Of a stretch of 64,000 nucleotides of DNA, positions 22,393 to 34,085 are shown one piece after another. The stretch is from the NCBI GenBank assembly GCA_030737835.1, contig CM060848.1:9866509-9930508 (forward strand). The letters are read 5' to 3'. The notes under the pieces were generated by a model. The model made no database searches. It saw nothing but the letters and a program-made list of their open reading frames with translations, and was not told where the DNA came from. A program made the position numbers and the translations under genes. Position 1 is the stretch's first letter; each line of letters begins with the position of its first letter. This DNA comes from Acorus gramineus. Lineage: Eukaryota > Streptophyta > Magnoliopsida > Acorales > Acoraceae.

Positions 22393-22865
22393 TTGGCGCC
22401 GACCGTCGAACCCCGCAAGGATTCGGAGCTTCCCGAGTTGGAGGGTTATTGTAGGAAGCTTGACGAGGGACTCTCGAAGATAGCTGTTCCTCTTAACCGC
22501 CTTACTCGGAAGGATGCCCGGTTCGAGTGGTCCCCTTCTTGCGAGGAGAGCTTCCTGGAGTTTACTCGGAGGCTCACCTCAGCGCCAATTCTTACCTCTC
22601 CGTCTTGGAGTGGTGGGTTCGCAGTTGGGTAAAGGTGTGTCCGCGATCCTGCTCACGTCATCCCGTTCGAGCCGCTCGTCTCTGAGCCGGACAGTCATTC
22701 GTGGAGCAGTTGATTGAGATCATGGACCGCCGCGTGAGGAGGCTCTGCACCAAGACCGTCCAGTTGGTCGAGGTGCGATGGCAGCACCGTTCCGGTGTCG
22801 AGGACACTTGGGAGCTCAAGGATGCCAGGTGTGACGCGTATCCGCATCTTTTCCCCTCGTAGATG
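22393..22865 (+). pseudogene. Element B pol remnant: RT/RNase H linker joined to the integrase C-terminus
   Basis: LDEGLSKIAVPLNRLTRKDA and FEWSPSCEESFLEFTRRLTS are followed by SAPILTSPSWSGGFAVG, then a jump to the integrase tail (EIMDRRVRRLCTKTVQ, GVEDTWELKDARCDAYPHLF). This is the less damaged of the two copies and shows that the deletion junction predates both insertions. Confidence 0.87.
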
Positions 22866-22895
22866 TTTTTGCATATTTTGAGGACAAAATTTCCT

Positions 22896-22908
22896 AAGGG
22901 GGGAAGAA
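22896..22908 (+). other. Polypurine tract of element B
   Basis: AAGGGGGGAAGAA directly precedes the 3' LTR. Confidence 0.9.
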
Positions 22909-25900
22909 TGTTATATATGTGTCACTTTTAGCCTGCTGGTAACCGTTGGAGCATTCTGGCAGTTTTTCATTTTTTTTCGGTTTTCGGTCGGTACCGCTAA
23001 TTTTTGGACTGTTAGCTATCGTCCTGAGTTAGAGGACTCCGATTGGAAATCTAACTGCATATTTGGTGTCCTGGTGCCATTTTAAGCCTCTCACGAAAAT
23101 TTCGTTGAATTCCGGTAACGTTTCCAAAATTTCGCAGTTCCGGGGCGTATCTGGGTTTTTAAGTCGCCCGCTATATAAGTGAAAGCAAAAAATATCCTGG
23201 CACTATTCATCATCCCCTACCTTGAGCCCTCTCTCTCCTCTCCTCCGTTTTTCTTCCATTTGAGGCCCTTAGACCCCTCAAACCTTAAAAGTTAAAACCT
23301 AGGAAGTGTAGATCGGGTCCCGATCTACACCCCGGTGGTTTCAAATCCCAATTCCGGCGAGTTTTGGCCGTCCGTCCGCCCTCTCTTCTCCTCTGTTTTG
23401 GCCCATCTCGGTGGTGGAGGTAGATCCGGGCGTTGGAAACCTTTTGGGAGTGGTTTCGGTGCGCGGAGAGCAACCAGATTTCCTTTCCTCCCCTTGGTAA
23501 GCCTCTTTTCCCTCTCTTTCTCGCTTAGATGTATGCTAGGAGGGTGGAAATGGGGTTGGGTGGAGGTTGGCGGCGGTGGGTGGCCGTCGGAGGGCTGTGG
23601 GAGGCGGTCGGAGGCTGTGGTGGTGGTCGGAGGTGGGTGGAAGAGGAGCTTGGGCTGGCAGGCGTGCAGCTCGGGCTGGGCGGCTGCTGTCTCGGGCAGG
23701 GCAGCAGCGCAGGGTGGTGCAGGCGCAGTGGCTGGCGCTGGCGCAGGCGCGCGCGCGCGTGCGCGCGTGCGTGCGCTCGGGCGGTGCTGGGGGCCAGCAG
23801 GGCTGGGCGTTCGGGCGCTCGACTGGAGCTGGGGGCCAGCAGGGCTGGGCGTGCGCGCTGGGCCGGCTGGCAGGGCTAGCTCGGGTAGGCTGGGAGCTGG
23901 TGCACCAATTTGCTGGGCGCGCGAGGGCGTGCGCGCGGGTGCGCGCGCGGGCGTGCGCTCGGGGGGTGCAGGGAGAGGCATGCGGGTAGGCAGGCTGTGG
24001 GCTGTGCGCGCGGGCAGGCCGGGCTGGCAGGCTGGACGCGCAGGCGAGCAGGGCAGGAGGTGCTCGGGCATCAGGCGAGCAGTGCCGGGCGTGCAGGCGA
24101 ACGGTGCTCGGGCCACCCGGCGACGCGTGCAGGCAGGCAACGCGGGCAGCAGCGTGGGCATGCTGGCAGGCGTGCTGGGCGCGTGCTGCCAGGCGCGCTG
24201 GGCGCGTGTTGCGCGTGCGTGCGCGTGGGCGCTGGGTGAGGGTCCCGGGTGCTGGGCGCTGAGCGTCGGGTGCTAGGCCGCGGATACCGGGCGCTGGGCT
24301 GAGGCGCAGGCGTGCGCGCGGTGCAGAGGGTGCGAGCGGGTGGTGCGCGCGTGGTGCGCGCGGGTAGAGGCTGGTAGGTGCGCGCGGAGTGCGCGCGGAG
24401 AGGGGGCTGGAGGTGCGCGCGGGGTGCGCGCGGGGCGAGGCACTGCGCGCGGGGCGTGCGGGGTGCTCGCGGGCCAGCGCGAGGCATGCGGGGTGTGCGC
24501 GGGCGGCTGCGCTGGGGCGCAGGGGGCGCGCGGTGCACCCGGGAGGTCTGGCTGAGGCGCGGCGGTGCACCCGGGCGGTCGGGCGGCCGTGCGGGTGGTT
24601 GCCGGCCGTGCGGGAGGTTGCCGGGAGTGTTCGGGCTAGCGCACGTGCGGGTCGTATGCACGTTTGCCCAAGTGTTGGGTGTTTAGTTGTGGGTTTTGTA
24701 TGTTTGGGTGTTTTTAGAGTATTTATGTGTTGTTCTCACCATATTGAATGTCTGTCTTGCAGATCTGGACGGACGGTCGCGCGACGACCCAGATACTGGT
24801 GAGTGGGACAATCCAACCCAGTAGAGAGGTGTTATACACACTTGAGTGTATACCGACCTCTCCTGGGGCACCATGGATGAATATTGACATGTTGTAATGT
24901 GTATATCATGCGAGCATGATTTAAATTGTAGAATGCATGTTACCATAGACTTTGCATGTTAGGGACTTGCACCCTTAGGATATGTATATGAGCCGTGCAC
25001 CATGTCCCCTGGTTTCATGTTAGGAAGCCCGACCGATGCATGTGCCCTACTAGTTTATTTATTAAATTAAATGCTAGTATTTGTTAAATTGAATATTATA
25101 GGGGAGGGGCCTTGCGAGGACAGCGGGGTGAGACCCGGGTTAGGGTACACCGTGTTCCTTGTTTGGTTGTCGGGGTGTCCTATAACGGGAACTCACGCTG
25201 CCCTCCCGAGTTTCTTTCCCCCAATGATATTCCACCCTTGTTATAACCTTATGCATGTTCCCCGCATCGTAGTTATGCGCCCTGGTGGGTTCTGAGGAAT
25301 TCATAACAGTAGTGTTGTTATGATGTGTTGTCTGCGGATCCGAGTGGATCATATGCAATGGATAGGCTGTTCTGTTCCCTTCGTTGGATCCGTGTAGAGA
25401 CTACCTCAGCGTTAGACAGGTTGTCCCGTGCAGGGGCTCCCAGTAGTAGGCGCCTCCTGATTTGGTAGAAGGACTGTGCTGAACGTGGGAGTGGCCAAAC
25501 GACCTACGGAGTGGGGAGAGACTATCGGTGGACCAAGGGTGACCAACAGCCTAGTCAGTCCCAAGAGCCTATGTCACCCGTTGTAGGGTGAGGGTGAGGG
25601 TGTAGTGGGTTGGCGATGAGCGACCCGCTGGATTTGTCTTTGGATGTTTGTCAGTCCCAATATCCTATGTCACCCCTTGAGGGGTGAGGGTGAGGGTGTA
25701 GCGGGTTGGCGGAAGCGACCCGCTGGTTTTGTGTTGATAAGTCCCAATATCCTTGGTCACCCATTGAGGGTGAGGGTGAGGGTGTAGTGGGTTGGCGGTA
25801 GCGACCCACTAGGTTGCGGAATTGTTATCTTTTGTGGTTTTGGTAATGAGATTGTGGACGTTAAGGATTTCCTGGTTGCGGTCAATATTGTCTGTGATGC

Positions 25901-26349
25901 ATGGGTTGTGCCGTTCACTGAGCGTGTGGCTCACCCCTCGCACAATATTTTTCTTCAGTGTCATCCGAGTCGGATCTGGAGGAGGAGCACCCCGAGGGAC
26001 TTCATCAGTAGCGGAGTAGCACCACGTCCCGCGAGTATCAGAGGCTATCAGCATCCCTTGTACCAGTATGTATTATTTTCCGTGCTTGGGCACGTGTTTG
26101 TGTTGTATTTGGATGTCTTTGTATGTATATTGGCTCTCACAGGACATGTGATTATGTATGGAGTCTGTAGTGTGTTTTGATTACAGATTCAGTATTTAGC
26201 TTCCGCATTTGGTGTATATATCATGTCAGCCCTGCTTTTGTTGTCTGTGTGCCATTCTGGCTGCTTGTGTATGATATTATTGACCTCCTGTGTAGATTCT
26301 GATATTTTATATACACTTGCCGCGTCTCGGGGACGCCCGGGGCGTGACA
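22909..26349 (+). repeat. Family 1 LTR: 3' LTR of element B (3441 bp)
   Basis: It runs TGTTATATATGTG...GGGGCGTGACA with three tandem hairpin units (25555-25815). It is otherwise collinear with 4255-7745. Confidence 0.95.
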
Positions 26350-27106
26350 GTGATTGTAGATTTGAGATGAAGCGGCAAGAAGGCTTCTTTCGTGGTGGTG
26401 AAAGCTCAGCTGTCAAGTCCCCTAGCTTTGTCTTCTACTCTGGTCACTTGCAACATACACAAGTGTGGTGTCAGCTAACGCCCCTCTGACGCTCAAGTCA
26501 ATTTTTCAATTTAAAGAGGAATATTACTTGAGTCTTAGAGGATTTCGTGAAGAAGAAGTCTTTACCTGATTTGGAAGGGGATACCCTTCCTTTTATACTG
26601 GGAGAGGGTGTGTCGATCTTGTTCTAGAGGTGTGAGTCTATCATGAGATGGAATCTTCCACGTCGCTCTGGGATCGGTTGACATGTGTGACCTTGGGATC
26701 AAGCCATCATAATCGATTCCTGACTATTGGTTACTGTCATGTGTCAGAGAATATCCCTTTGGGCTTTTAGTTATCTTGAAGATGTGGATATACGAACGAC
26801 CCATGCACCAAGTCGAGCATCGTAGTATAACTGATTCTAGTTAGTTCAGGCTTTGGTTTCTGGTCGTCCTAATCAGGTCAGGCGGAAGCTATGTCCTTTT
26901 GTCCTTCAGGCTTGGTCGGGAATCCAATTGAATCTTCTATTATTTTGACTTCCTGGATGACACCGGGCCAGTTGTAAAAGTGTGATGGTCCGGATGGTAG
27001 TGCTTCTCTTTTGGGGCCTTCTAATTGGATCATTCCTTTGGTCGTAACAACCTTATTTGAGAGGCTCATCCTATACCGCATACTTATCTTATTCCTTTGA
27101 ACTCAT
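26350..27106 (-). repeat. Remainder of the LTR of Gypsy element A
   Basis: It continues the LTR cut at 4254. A minus-strand TATA box (26589-26597) supports LTR identity. The far end was not recognised, and element I inserted at 27106, so the sequence next to 27106 may already lie beyond the LTR. No coding sequence is seen. Confidence 0.55.
26589..26597 (-). promoter_or_regulatory. TATA box of element A LTR
   Basis: The minus strand reads CAGTATAAAAGGAAGGG, a good plant TATA box pointing towards A's gag. Confidence 0.5.
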
Positions 27107-28381
27107 TGTAGATACCGTAATTTTGACCGTCCAAAGAAAAGAAATTTACTTCAAGTAATATTGAAAAACAACCACATTTGGACATCTAATAGAAAACTCC
27201 CTCAAGAAACCGAAACCGAAACCGAAAACCCTAAGTCCAATATTAGAAAAATCTAAGAGCCTGGACAGGGGCGGCTACTTGAGAGTAGTCACCCCATATC
27301 AGGCGGCTAGTTTCAACTAGCCGCCCCCTGACCGACCCCAAACCGCCTTCCTGGATGGGACATAAAGCAAGCATGATTGCGGCGGATTGTCCCTTCTAGC
27401 TGCCCCATCTTAGCCGGTTCATCCTTAGTAACCGACCCAAGCCACCGCTTGTCAGAGATGGGACGTATGGCAGGTTATGATGGGGGCGGCCACCTGAGAG
27501 TAGCCGCCCCTCACTGGGCGGCTAAACACCATTAGCCGCCCCTCACCTGGACATTTGTCAGAGAACAAAGATCTAATGGGAGGTCAAATCAAGCACCTTA
27601 TTACCCATTTTGATCTATTGTCTAGTGGACATTCCCATACCCTTTTTTACTATAAATAGGGGGGCAACTAATTCATATCCATCATCAATTCCATAATCAA
27701 TACCCATCAATAACCCCCAACCACTCACATTCCCAACCATCAAGCCACACCACCACTTCAAACCCTTGAGAGAAAAGTGAGAGAGAAACCCATTTTTTTA
27801 CACCAAACCACTCTCCAAATCCACTCTCCAAAACCCAGGCTAAACCCGGTTTAACCTCTGCCAAAACCGAACCCAAACCCTACCCAGGTTCTGCCCAATT
27901 GAACCAAACACCAGGCGGCTACCCATAACTACCTGCCCCCCACCAGGCGGCTAAACCCAACTAGCCGACCCTTCCCTAGCCCACCTCAGTCCCAATTCTC
28001 CTTTAGTCAGGTTCCCGAAGCAGAAGAGGATCCCTGTCTTCACCTCTGTGTACGGCATATCCGTGTCTCAGAGCAGAGACCCCACAAACTCCCCACGAAG
28101 GTGTCAAATCCGCCCCTACTTTTCCTGCTTTTTTAAAGAAAAGTAGGTGGCGATCACAACCACACCTGAATCCTCCTAAAGACCCGTCGACCGCCTCAGC
28201 CAGGAACGAAACTCTCCACCACTCCTTCTGAGAGACGATCCGACCGAGTCCTACCAAGGCGCAACTCTCCGGATCTGAGCCTCCGAAGAACCCCCACACA
28301 CGCACAGACCACCGGAGGACCAGAGAGGAGGAAGAGAGGGCCCCTTTCATTCCTTTTTCCTTCCGAAATCCGATACCGACA
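27107..28381 (+). repeat. 5' LTR of element I (1275 bp)
   Basis: It contains several GGCGGCTA...TAGCCGCC hairpins, including two perfect ones at 27302-27325 and 27516-27541. The segment 27401-27587 is absent from the 3' LTR. A TATA-like TATAAATAGG near 27651 may be its promoter. Confidence 0.9.
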
Positions 28382-28384
28382 GCC

Positions 28385-28401
28385 TGGCGATCACGGTGGG
28401 A
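28385..28401 (+). other. Primer-binding site of element I
   Basis: TGGCGATCACGGTGGGA starts three bases after the LTR, like the tRNA-Arg-type primer sites known in the Tat/Ogre lineage. Confidence 0.7.
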
Positions 28402-28543
28402 CCTCCCTCGTGAAAGACAACAAAAGGTAATCCTCTTCTGCTTCTTTCCCATAAACCTGACTAGAATGCCATCACCCCTCTAGGAAAGCTAAGATTTCTC
28501 ACCCCTCAAGTCTGACCCTCCTCTACTTTGCATTACAACATCC

Positions 28544-28653
28544 TTTACTGCTTTAAGCCGCACACAGCTGCGCACCCCTTTTACTGCTTTAAGCCGCACA
28601 CAGCTGTGCACCCCTTTACTGCTTTAAGCCGCACACAGCTGCGCACCCCTTTA
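28544..28653 (+). repeat. Three tandem 36-bp units in the leader of element I
   Basis: ACTGCTTTAAGCCGCACACA followed by GCTGCGCACCCCTTT occurs three times almost unchanged, then decays into TTTACTGCTTTAATCTGC. Confidence 0.9.
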
Positions 28654-28714
28654 TCGCTTTATTTACTGCTTTAATCTGCATTCATCTACACCTAGGCTTT
28701 TCCATATTCACACA

Positions 28715-31251
28715 ATGGAAGCCTACACCCAGGAGAAAATAGTAGAGGAGAAAGACAACCAGGGAGACCAAACCGCCCAATTCCTCAGCCACCTAGAGGA
28801 GAGGATGGCTACCCTAGGATACCAGTCGATCGAGGACATGTTCAATGACCTCACCGACTATCACCAGGCCAAGACCTTGAAGCAGGAAACTCCTGTTAAG
28901 AACCCCAAGGCTTGCCCCACCCCCAATACACTACCAACACCCGGCTTCTCAATAAATCCGAGTCCAAGCCTCTTTTCCTTTGCCCCACCTTCCCCCGCGA
29001 ATCCAATATTCCCAACCGTTTCTGCCCCGAGCCCTTACCAGGCCACCTCCAACCCGGGACCACTAAACAGTCCTCCCAGGGGAGAGACGTTGGATGAAAC
29101 TATCCAGAGAATCCTCTTTGAGACTGGCCTTTCTGCCCCCAAACACATGTCTCTACACAACCTGAGACAGATCCCGTCAGTCCACCTACCGGAGGGATTT
29201 AAAATCCTGAAATTTTGCCGGTACAACGGTCGTGGAGACCCAGACATTCATTTGACCGCTTTTTATCTAGACGCTCGACTGTTCCTAGATAACCAACCTC
29301 TGCTAGTATTCCTCTTCCAAAAATCATTGGAAGGAGAAGCACTACAATGGTTCTCCACCCTCCCTGTAGATCATTTGTCAAACTTCTCGGCTGTAAGCGA
29401 GAAGTTTCTGGGCCGCTACGGTTATCAGAGGATTAGGACCTCTCTGTTTCAGACCTGACTGTGGAAAGGATGAGGCCTAGGGAGGAATTTGAGCAGTACA
29501 TGTCCAGGTGGCACACCCTCATCCACCAAACTGGACTGCAATTAACATAATGTCAAGAAATTGACATGATGTTGTAGAGCCTTAGTCCAGAGCTCCGTAC
29601 GAGTCTTTCGTACGGAGACTGTACCACGTACCAGCTTCTCATTGACCACCACAATAGGATTTCCCGTTGTGCAGCCCCAGTAATCCAAACCCAGTCCCCA
29701 CCTATCAGCCATAGGGTTGGACAACCGTCGAGAAAGGCGCAAACCCCCACGGTAGAGGGGATTACACCACAAGTCTCGGCACTCTACCCGAATGGAGCGC
29801 GAGTCCCTGATCGAGGACCAGCTCCGAGACAGTATACACCCGGTTCGTCCGGATATATGCCGCCTCGGCAAGCTACTTATCCAAACACCTTTTTTCCTCG
29901 ATTGGTACCCGCTTCCGTGCCGTTACGACAAAGCCCGTTAACCCAGAATCCCATAGTCCAAAACCCTGTAAACCAGATCCCAGTACATGTAGATCCTGTA
30001 ACAAATATTGAAAAACAAAAGCTAGAACCTACTATACAAGCCCTGATGGAAGAACCAGAAAACCTAAACTTTGAAAACACCTATGGAATAGGAGCCATGA
30101 ATCATGAAGAATTACCTAGAATCATTCTAGGTGGTTTAATCCTTCCAGCACCTTCCCCAATGCACCCAAACCCTATCAAGCCCCTCACCCCATACACAGG
30201 ACAAGTACTCGAGCCCATCACAATTTATCCCCTAAAGGGAGGTCCCATTCGACCATTGGACCATTTCCCCCAGGCACAACCTAGTCAGACCAATGACATT
30301 AGGGCCAAAGTTCTTCCTACCTATCCCTCTGCTCCATCGAGGACGCAAGCCTTTGTTCCCCAACAAGTACCACAAAGGAAATACACCGCTATTCCTCCCC
30401 CATCGACTTATGAGTCTCCAGCTCCTGAAATTATTGAATCTACAGAATGTCCCAAGCAGGACTCTGACGATGATGAAGAATTTATGGATGGAGAACTGTC
30501 GGAACTCTTTGACCCTACTCCAGTACAACCTGAATCCATCATCCAAACCTTACAACCAATTGAATCTAAATACCCATTATCCCTACCTGCTCAAGATCAA
30601 ATCATATCGATGCCCGTCAAACCTGCCTTGGTGACCTCAGATGACTCAAATCTTGACTCATCAGATTCTGAGATGGATCAAGATCTGGTTCAACCAATTA
30701 TGCATATTCTCAAATCAGAACCACTTATATTTAAAAATGCACAATTTGAGGGAGCAGCCAAACGATCCCAGTTGCCAGACTTGTCATCCCATTTGTCGAA
30801 GGAGCCCCCTCCTTTGGATTCCCCCGCCATATCCAAATCAATTATTCTAGATCTGGCCCACCAGCCCCTAATCGCACCAATTGATGAGTCTTTACCCCCA
30901 TCATCATTAGGGCATCAACATTATGGTAAACTATGCTCCCTTGCACCTGTTCAGTCAGTAGTCACCTTTGCGACTTACTTTTCCATATCCACATCTTTAT
31001 TGACTGACCCCCCTTTGAGGAAAAATTCTCTTCCTACTAGAGGTCTATGGCAGATAAAGCACCAATCGCATTTTCAACAACAATGGGGCTTTGACACTCT
31101 AATAGATGCAGTAAGAATAGATGCTGAACAGCAATGGTTAAGAAGGCATCAAATGCGCTTCAAGATAGAGGAGAATCAAAACACAACCAATGATACATCA
31201 GATAATTCAAGTATCATTCCCCTGAAGATCCTTCAGTTTGAGCCTCCTTAG
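28715..31251 (+). pseudogene. Element I gag and long gag-adjacent reading frame, broken
   Basis: From the ATG at 28715 the product has an acidic helical start (MEAYTQEKIVEEKDNQGDQT), a Pro-rich spacer and the gag core (KFCRYNGRGDPDIHLTAFYL, LEGEALQWFSTLPVDHLSNF). A TGA at 29456-29458 is a frameshift, since the shifted frame continues gag normally (VERMRPREEFEQYMSRWHTL). Two further stops lie near 29548 and 29575. From 29857 one frame is open for 464 codons to 31251. It is rich in Pro, Ser and acidic residues and shows no zinc knuckle, protease or reverse-transcriptase motif that I can recognise. Its N-terminal part is probably the gag C-terminus; the rest is unassigned. Confidence 0.75.
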
Positions 31252-31559
31252 AGGACTCACCTTGCACCATCACTTCCTGGAGGCCACTCTCCAGCACTAT
31301 ACATATACTATCTTTTACATACTTTCCTATTTCCAAACATTTGTTTACATGCTTTCTTAAACAAAAACAAAAATCCAAAAAAATGCTAATCAGCTTTCAT
31401 TCCTCATTCTTGTATATATTTGTTTCCATGCTTTTCAAAAACAAAAAAAAAATCCAAAAAAAAATGCTAAACAGCTTTCATTCCTCATTCATGCACATAC
31501 TTGTTTACATGCTTTCCTAAAAAAAAACCCACAAACCAAAAAAAAAAAGGAAAAGACGT

Positions 31560-31837
31560 TAAGAGCCACGGACCATGCCCAGGCCTACCAGAGGAGGGTG
31601 GCAAGGGCATTTGAAAAGAAAGTAATAGAGAGAAAATTTAAAATTGGGGAGCTTGTACTCAAGCAAATCATGCCATCAAGGCAGCCCCACCCCAAAGGCA
31701 AGCTGCAACCCACATGGGAGGGACCCTATGTGATCACCCATGCCTATTCCGGGAATGCCTACCGCTTGGTGGACGCCGAAGGAGTCGAAGTCTCAGGTTC
31801 GTGGAATGCACTTTATCTAAAGAAATTCCATGCATAA
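31560..31837 (+). pseudogene. Element I integrase C-terminus, only pol remnant
   Basis: The translation ARAFEKKVIERKFKIGELVL, then GKLQPTWEGPYVITHAYSG, NAYRLVDAEG and a final NALYLKKFHA, matches the end of Tat/Ogre polyproteins, where the integrase tail binds DNA. It begins abruptly after A-rich duplicated sequence (31370-31550, with repeated GCTTTCATTCCTCATTC). Everything from protease to the integrase catalytic core is missing. Confidence 0.85.
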
Positions 31838-34085
31838 AAACTCTCGATACTTGAGAAATATTATTCTTCCTTCCTGTGATTTCCAGTGTTTAAACCTGAT
31901 GATAGAATTGTAAGACTCTCAAAGATAACTTGTATTTTATTTGAACTCATATATTCACCACTCATGCCACCTCAATCACACCAGTATGACTTAAGAAACT
32001 GGTTTATCTGATAAAAGGAGAAATTGCCTACCCTGTAGACTGGGACAATTTTATAAATCCAAAGCATCCCCCCTATTTTTGCCCCCACTCGTATCAACCC
32101 AAAGACAAAATGAGAGATTACCCAGACCTGACATATGTCCCAAAACTGGCTCTGGCACTATATAAACACTTCTAGAGGGGAAGCAGAAAAGAACAGGGGT
32201 GAAAAACAGAAAAGCCCCCCCCCCCCTCAAAACAAAACAAAACAAAAGAAAGGCAATGAGAGGCCAAAGATCAAAACAACAGCCAGACAACGGGTTAAAC
32301 TCTCTACTTTAGCAGGCATGAACGCCTTTACGCATAGTATATGCTGAACAAAAGGCTATACTAGTACACATCCAAGCAAACGGATTGTACTCTCCACTCG
32401 AAATACGGGTATACGCCCAGCGGGCTGTACTCTCCACCCAAATAAAGAAGTGGTAAAAAGAAGAAAGCCAGAGGGACCTAGGAAGTAAAGACATATGCCA
32501 GACTGGGACAATTCTAAAATATTGCCCCAAAGGAAGATATTACTCTTACCCCATTCACCCCCCACCCTTTTATTTCTTGCTATGGAGTTGGAATTGAACC
32601 ATGTCTGCTCGGAAAGGCAAAATCTCAACCAAAGATAGACCTTTTCTATGTTTACAACAGCACACACTCACATGAGTTCACTTAAAACACTTGCCTATCT
32701 AAGGGAAGCTTGCTTAACTTAAATCTTGGTGCATTCATGGATTTCCCAGCATGTTTAGAATAATATGATCAAGCATTTGAGAACCATGAACTTGAGGAAT
32801 TGACACCTGAAGCCAACACCTTTCAAATACAATCCTGGTTTGGACATGGGTGACCACAAGGACCCTTCTTCAGGGACTTGATGGCATCTTTTACTTTAGA
32901 AAGTTGGAAACACTGCCCTCTTACATGAAAAATCCTTTGAAGAACTAAAATGCTTCCTTATGTCACTCACACTTACGCATAAGGTTGTATTTTTCTTTTC
33001 CAAACATTTAGGAATTCAATTTTCTGAAATACCACAATTAAATTCCCATACCAAAAGAAAATTGCCCCTATTACTTTCATTTCATACCCTTCCACACACA
33101 TTTGAGAAAGAAAAATTGCCCCACTCTCATACACACCTAAGAGTCTCTTTTATTCTCACAAAATCACACTCATAGTCATCTAGGCTCCTTCCCTTTTTAT
33201 GCCAAGCATGGTTTCTCGCACTTTTTTCCTTACCTTAGATGGGTTGTAGCCCTTGACAATTCAAACAAGAAGGACTCGAAAGTCAGTGCAGGGGCACAAT
33301 CCGGACAGATTTAACACTTGGTCCATGGAAAGAATGTTTTTATAGGTTTTGAAGGTTGAACAAACACTCAAAAGGACCTTCAGCAGCAGTAGATAAATGG
33401 CAGAATCAAAAAATTGTCCCAGGCCAAGGGCGGCTAATCTCGACTAGCCGCCTGCCACCAGACGGCTGACACTAAGTAGCCGTCGCCATACAAGTATATT
33501 TTACCAGTCCTGGGGCAGCTAAACACGACTAGCCACCCCTCAAGCTAGTCTGAACTAGCCACCCCTCACTTGCTGCCCAAACTTTCCAGTCAGTCCATTC
33601 TTAAATCAACTCTTTAGACCTTCGAGACCTATTAGGAATATTCCTTTCCAAAACCTGCATACACACATTTCATATACATATACATTCATAAAACCTGTAT
33701 AAAAATGAATCAAACAGCAGCAGAATCCAAAATCACATACCAAACCATACATCCACCTTAAACCAAACAATTCACCACACACCATTCCACATATACCAAA
33801 CCTAATCAAAACCAATAAATACCCCTTTTAAACCAGAACTAAAACACCCATGTCCACTTACATAAGATCATCAAAAAAGAAATTATGAATTGTTCATAAA
33901 AATAGAAAGGTAAACCTAAGTTCAACTAAAAGCAAATGATAAATAGGTAGAGATCCATCCAAAGCTTCAACTAAGATGTCTTGAGCTGTCCATCATCAAA
34001 ACAATTACCTAAGCCAAAAGAAAAGAAGAAAAGCATGAATTCCTTGCATATATACATTTCTTCTACCAAAACCAAGACACAAAAG
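31838..34085 (+). other. 3' non-coding region of element I
   Basis: It lies between the integrase remnant and the 3' end of the antisense gene. It holds hairpin modules at 33429-33452 (GGCGGCTA/TAGCCGCC) and 33461-33484 (GACGGCT/AGCCGTC), and weaker ones to about 33570. No convincing coding sequence is present. Confidence 0.6.

Larger units (their letters stand above)
4255..26349 (+). mobile_element. Element B: family 1 Gypsy (Tekay/Del-like) retrotransposon, internally deleted and carrying nested insertions
   Basis: It has two LTRs (4255-7745, 22909-26349), an initiator-tRNA-Met primer site, a gag gene, a short pol remnant and a polypurine tract. Flanking duplications are TTGAT (4250-4254) and GTGAT (26350-26354), 4 of 5 identical. 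Solo LTR C plus element D (8567-20929) sit in gag; without them B is about 9.7 kb. Protease, most of reverse transcriptase and RNase H, and most of integrase are absent, so any movement needed proteins from a relative. The gag type and the purine-rich end before the 3' LTR fit the Tekay/Del chromovirus lineage (inference from family resemblance). Confidence 0.9.

Noticed and set aside
27290..27545. Repeated GGCGGCTA palindromes as a CRISPR array
   Set aside because: Spacing is irregular, the spacers are not unique, and the genome is a plant.
30232..30850. Other frames inside 29857-31251
   Set aside because: They are alternative-frame shadows of the long plus-strand frame, with no motif.
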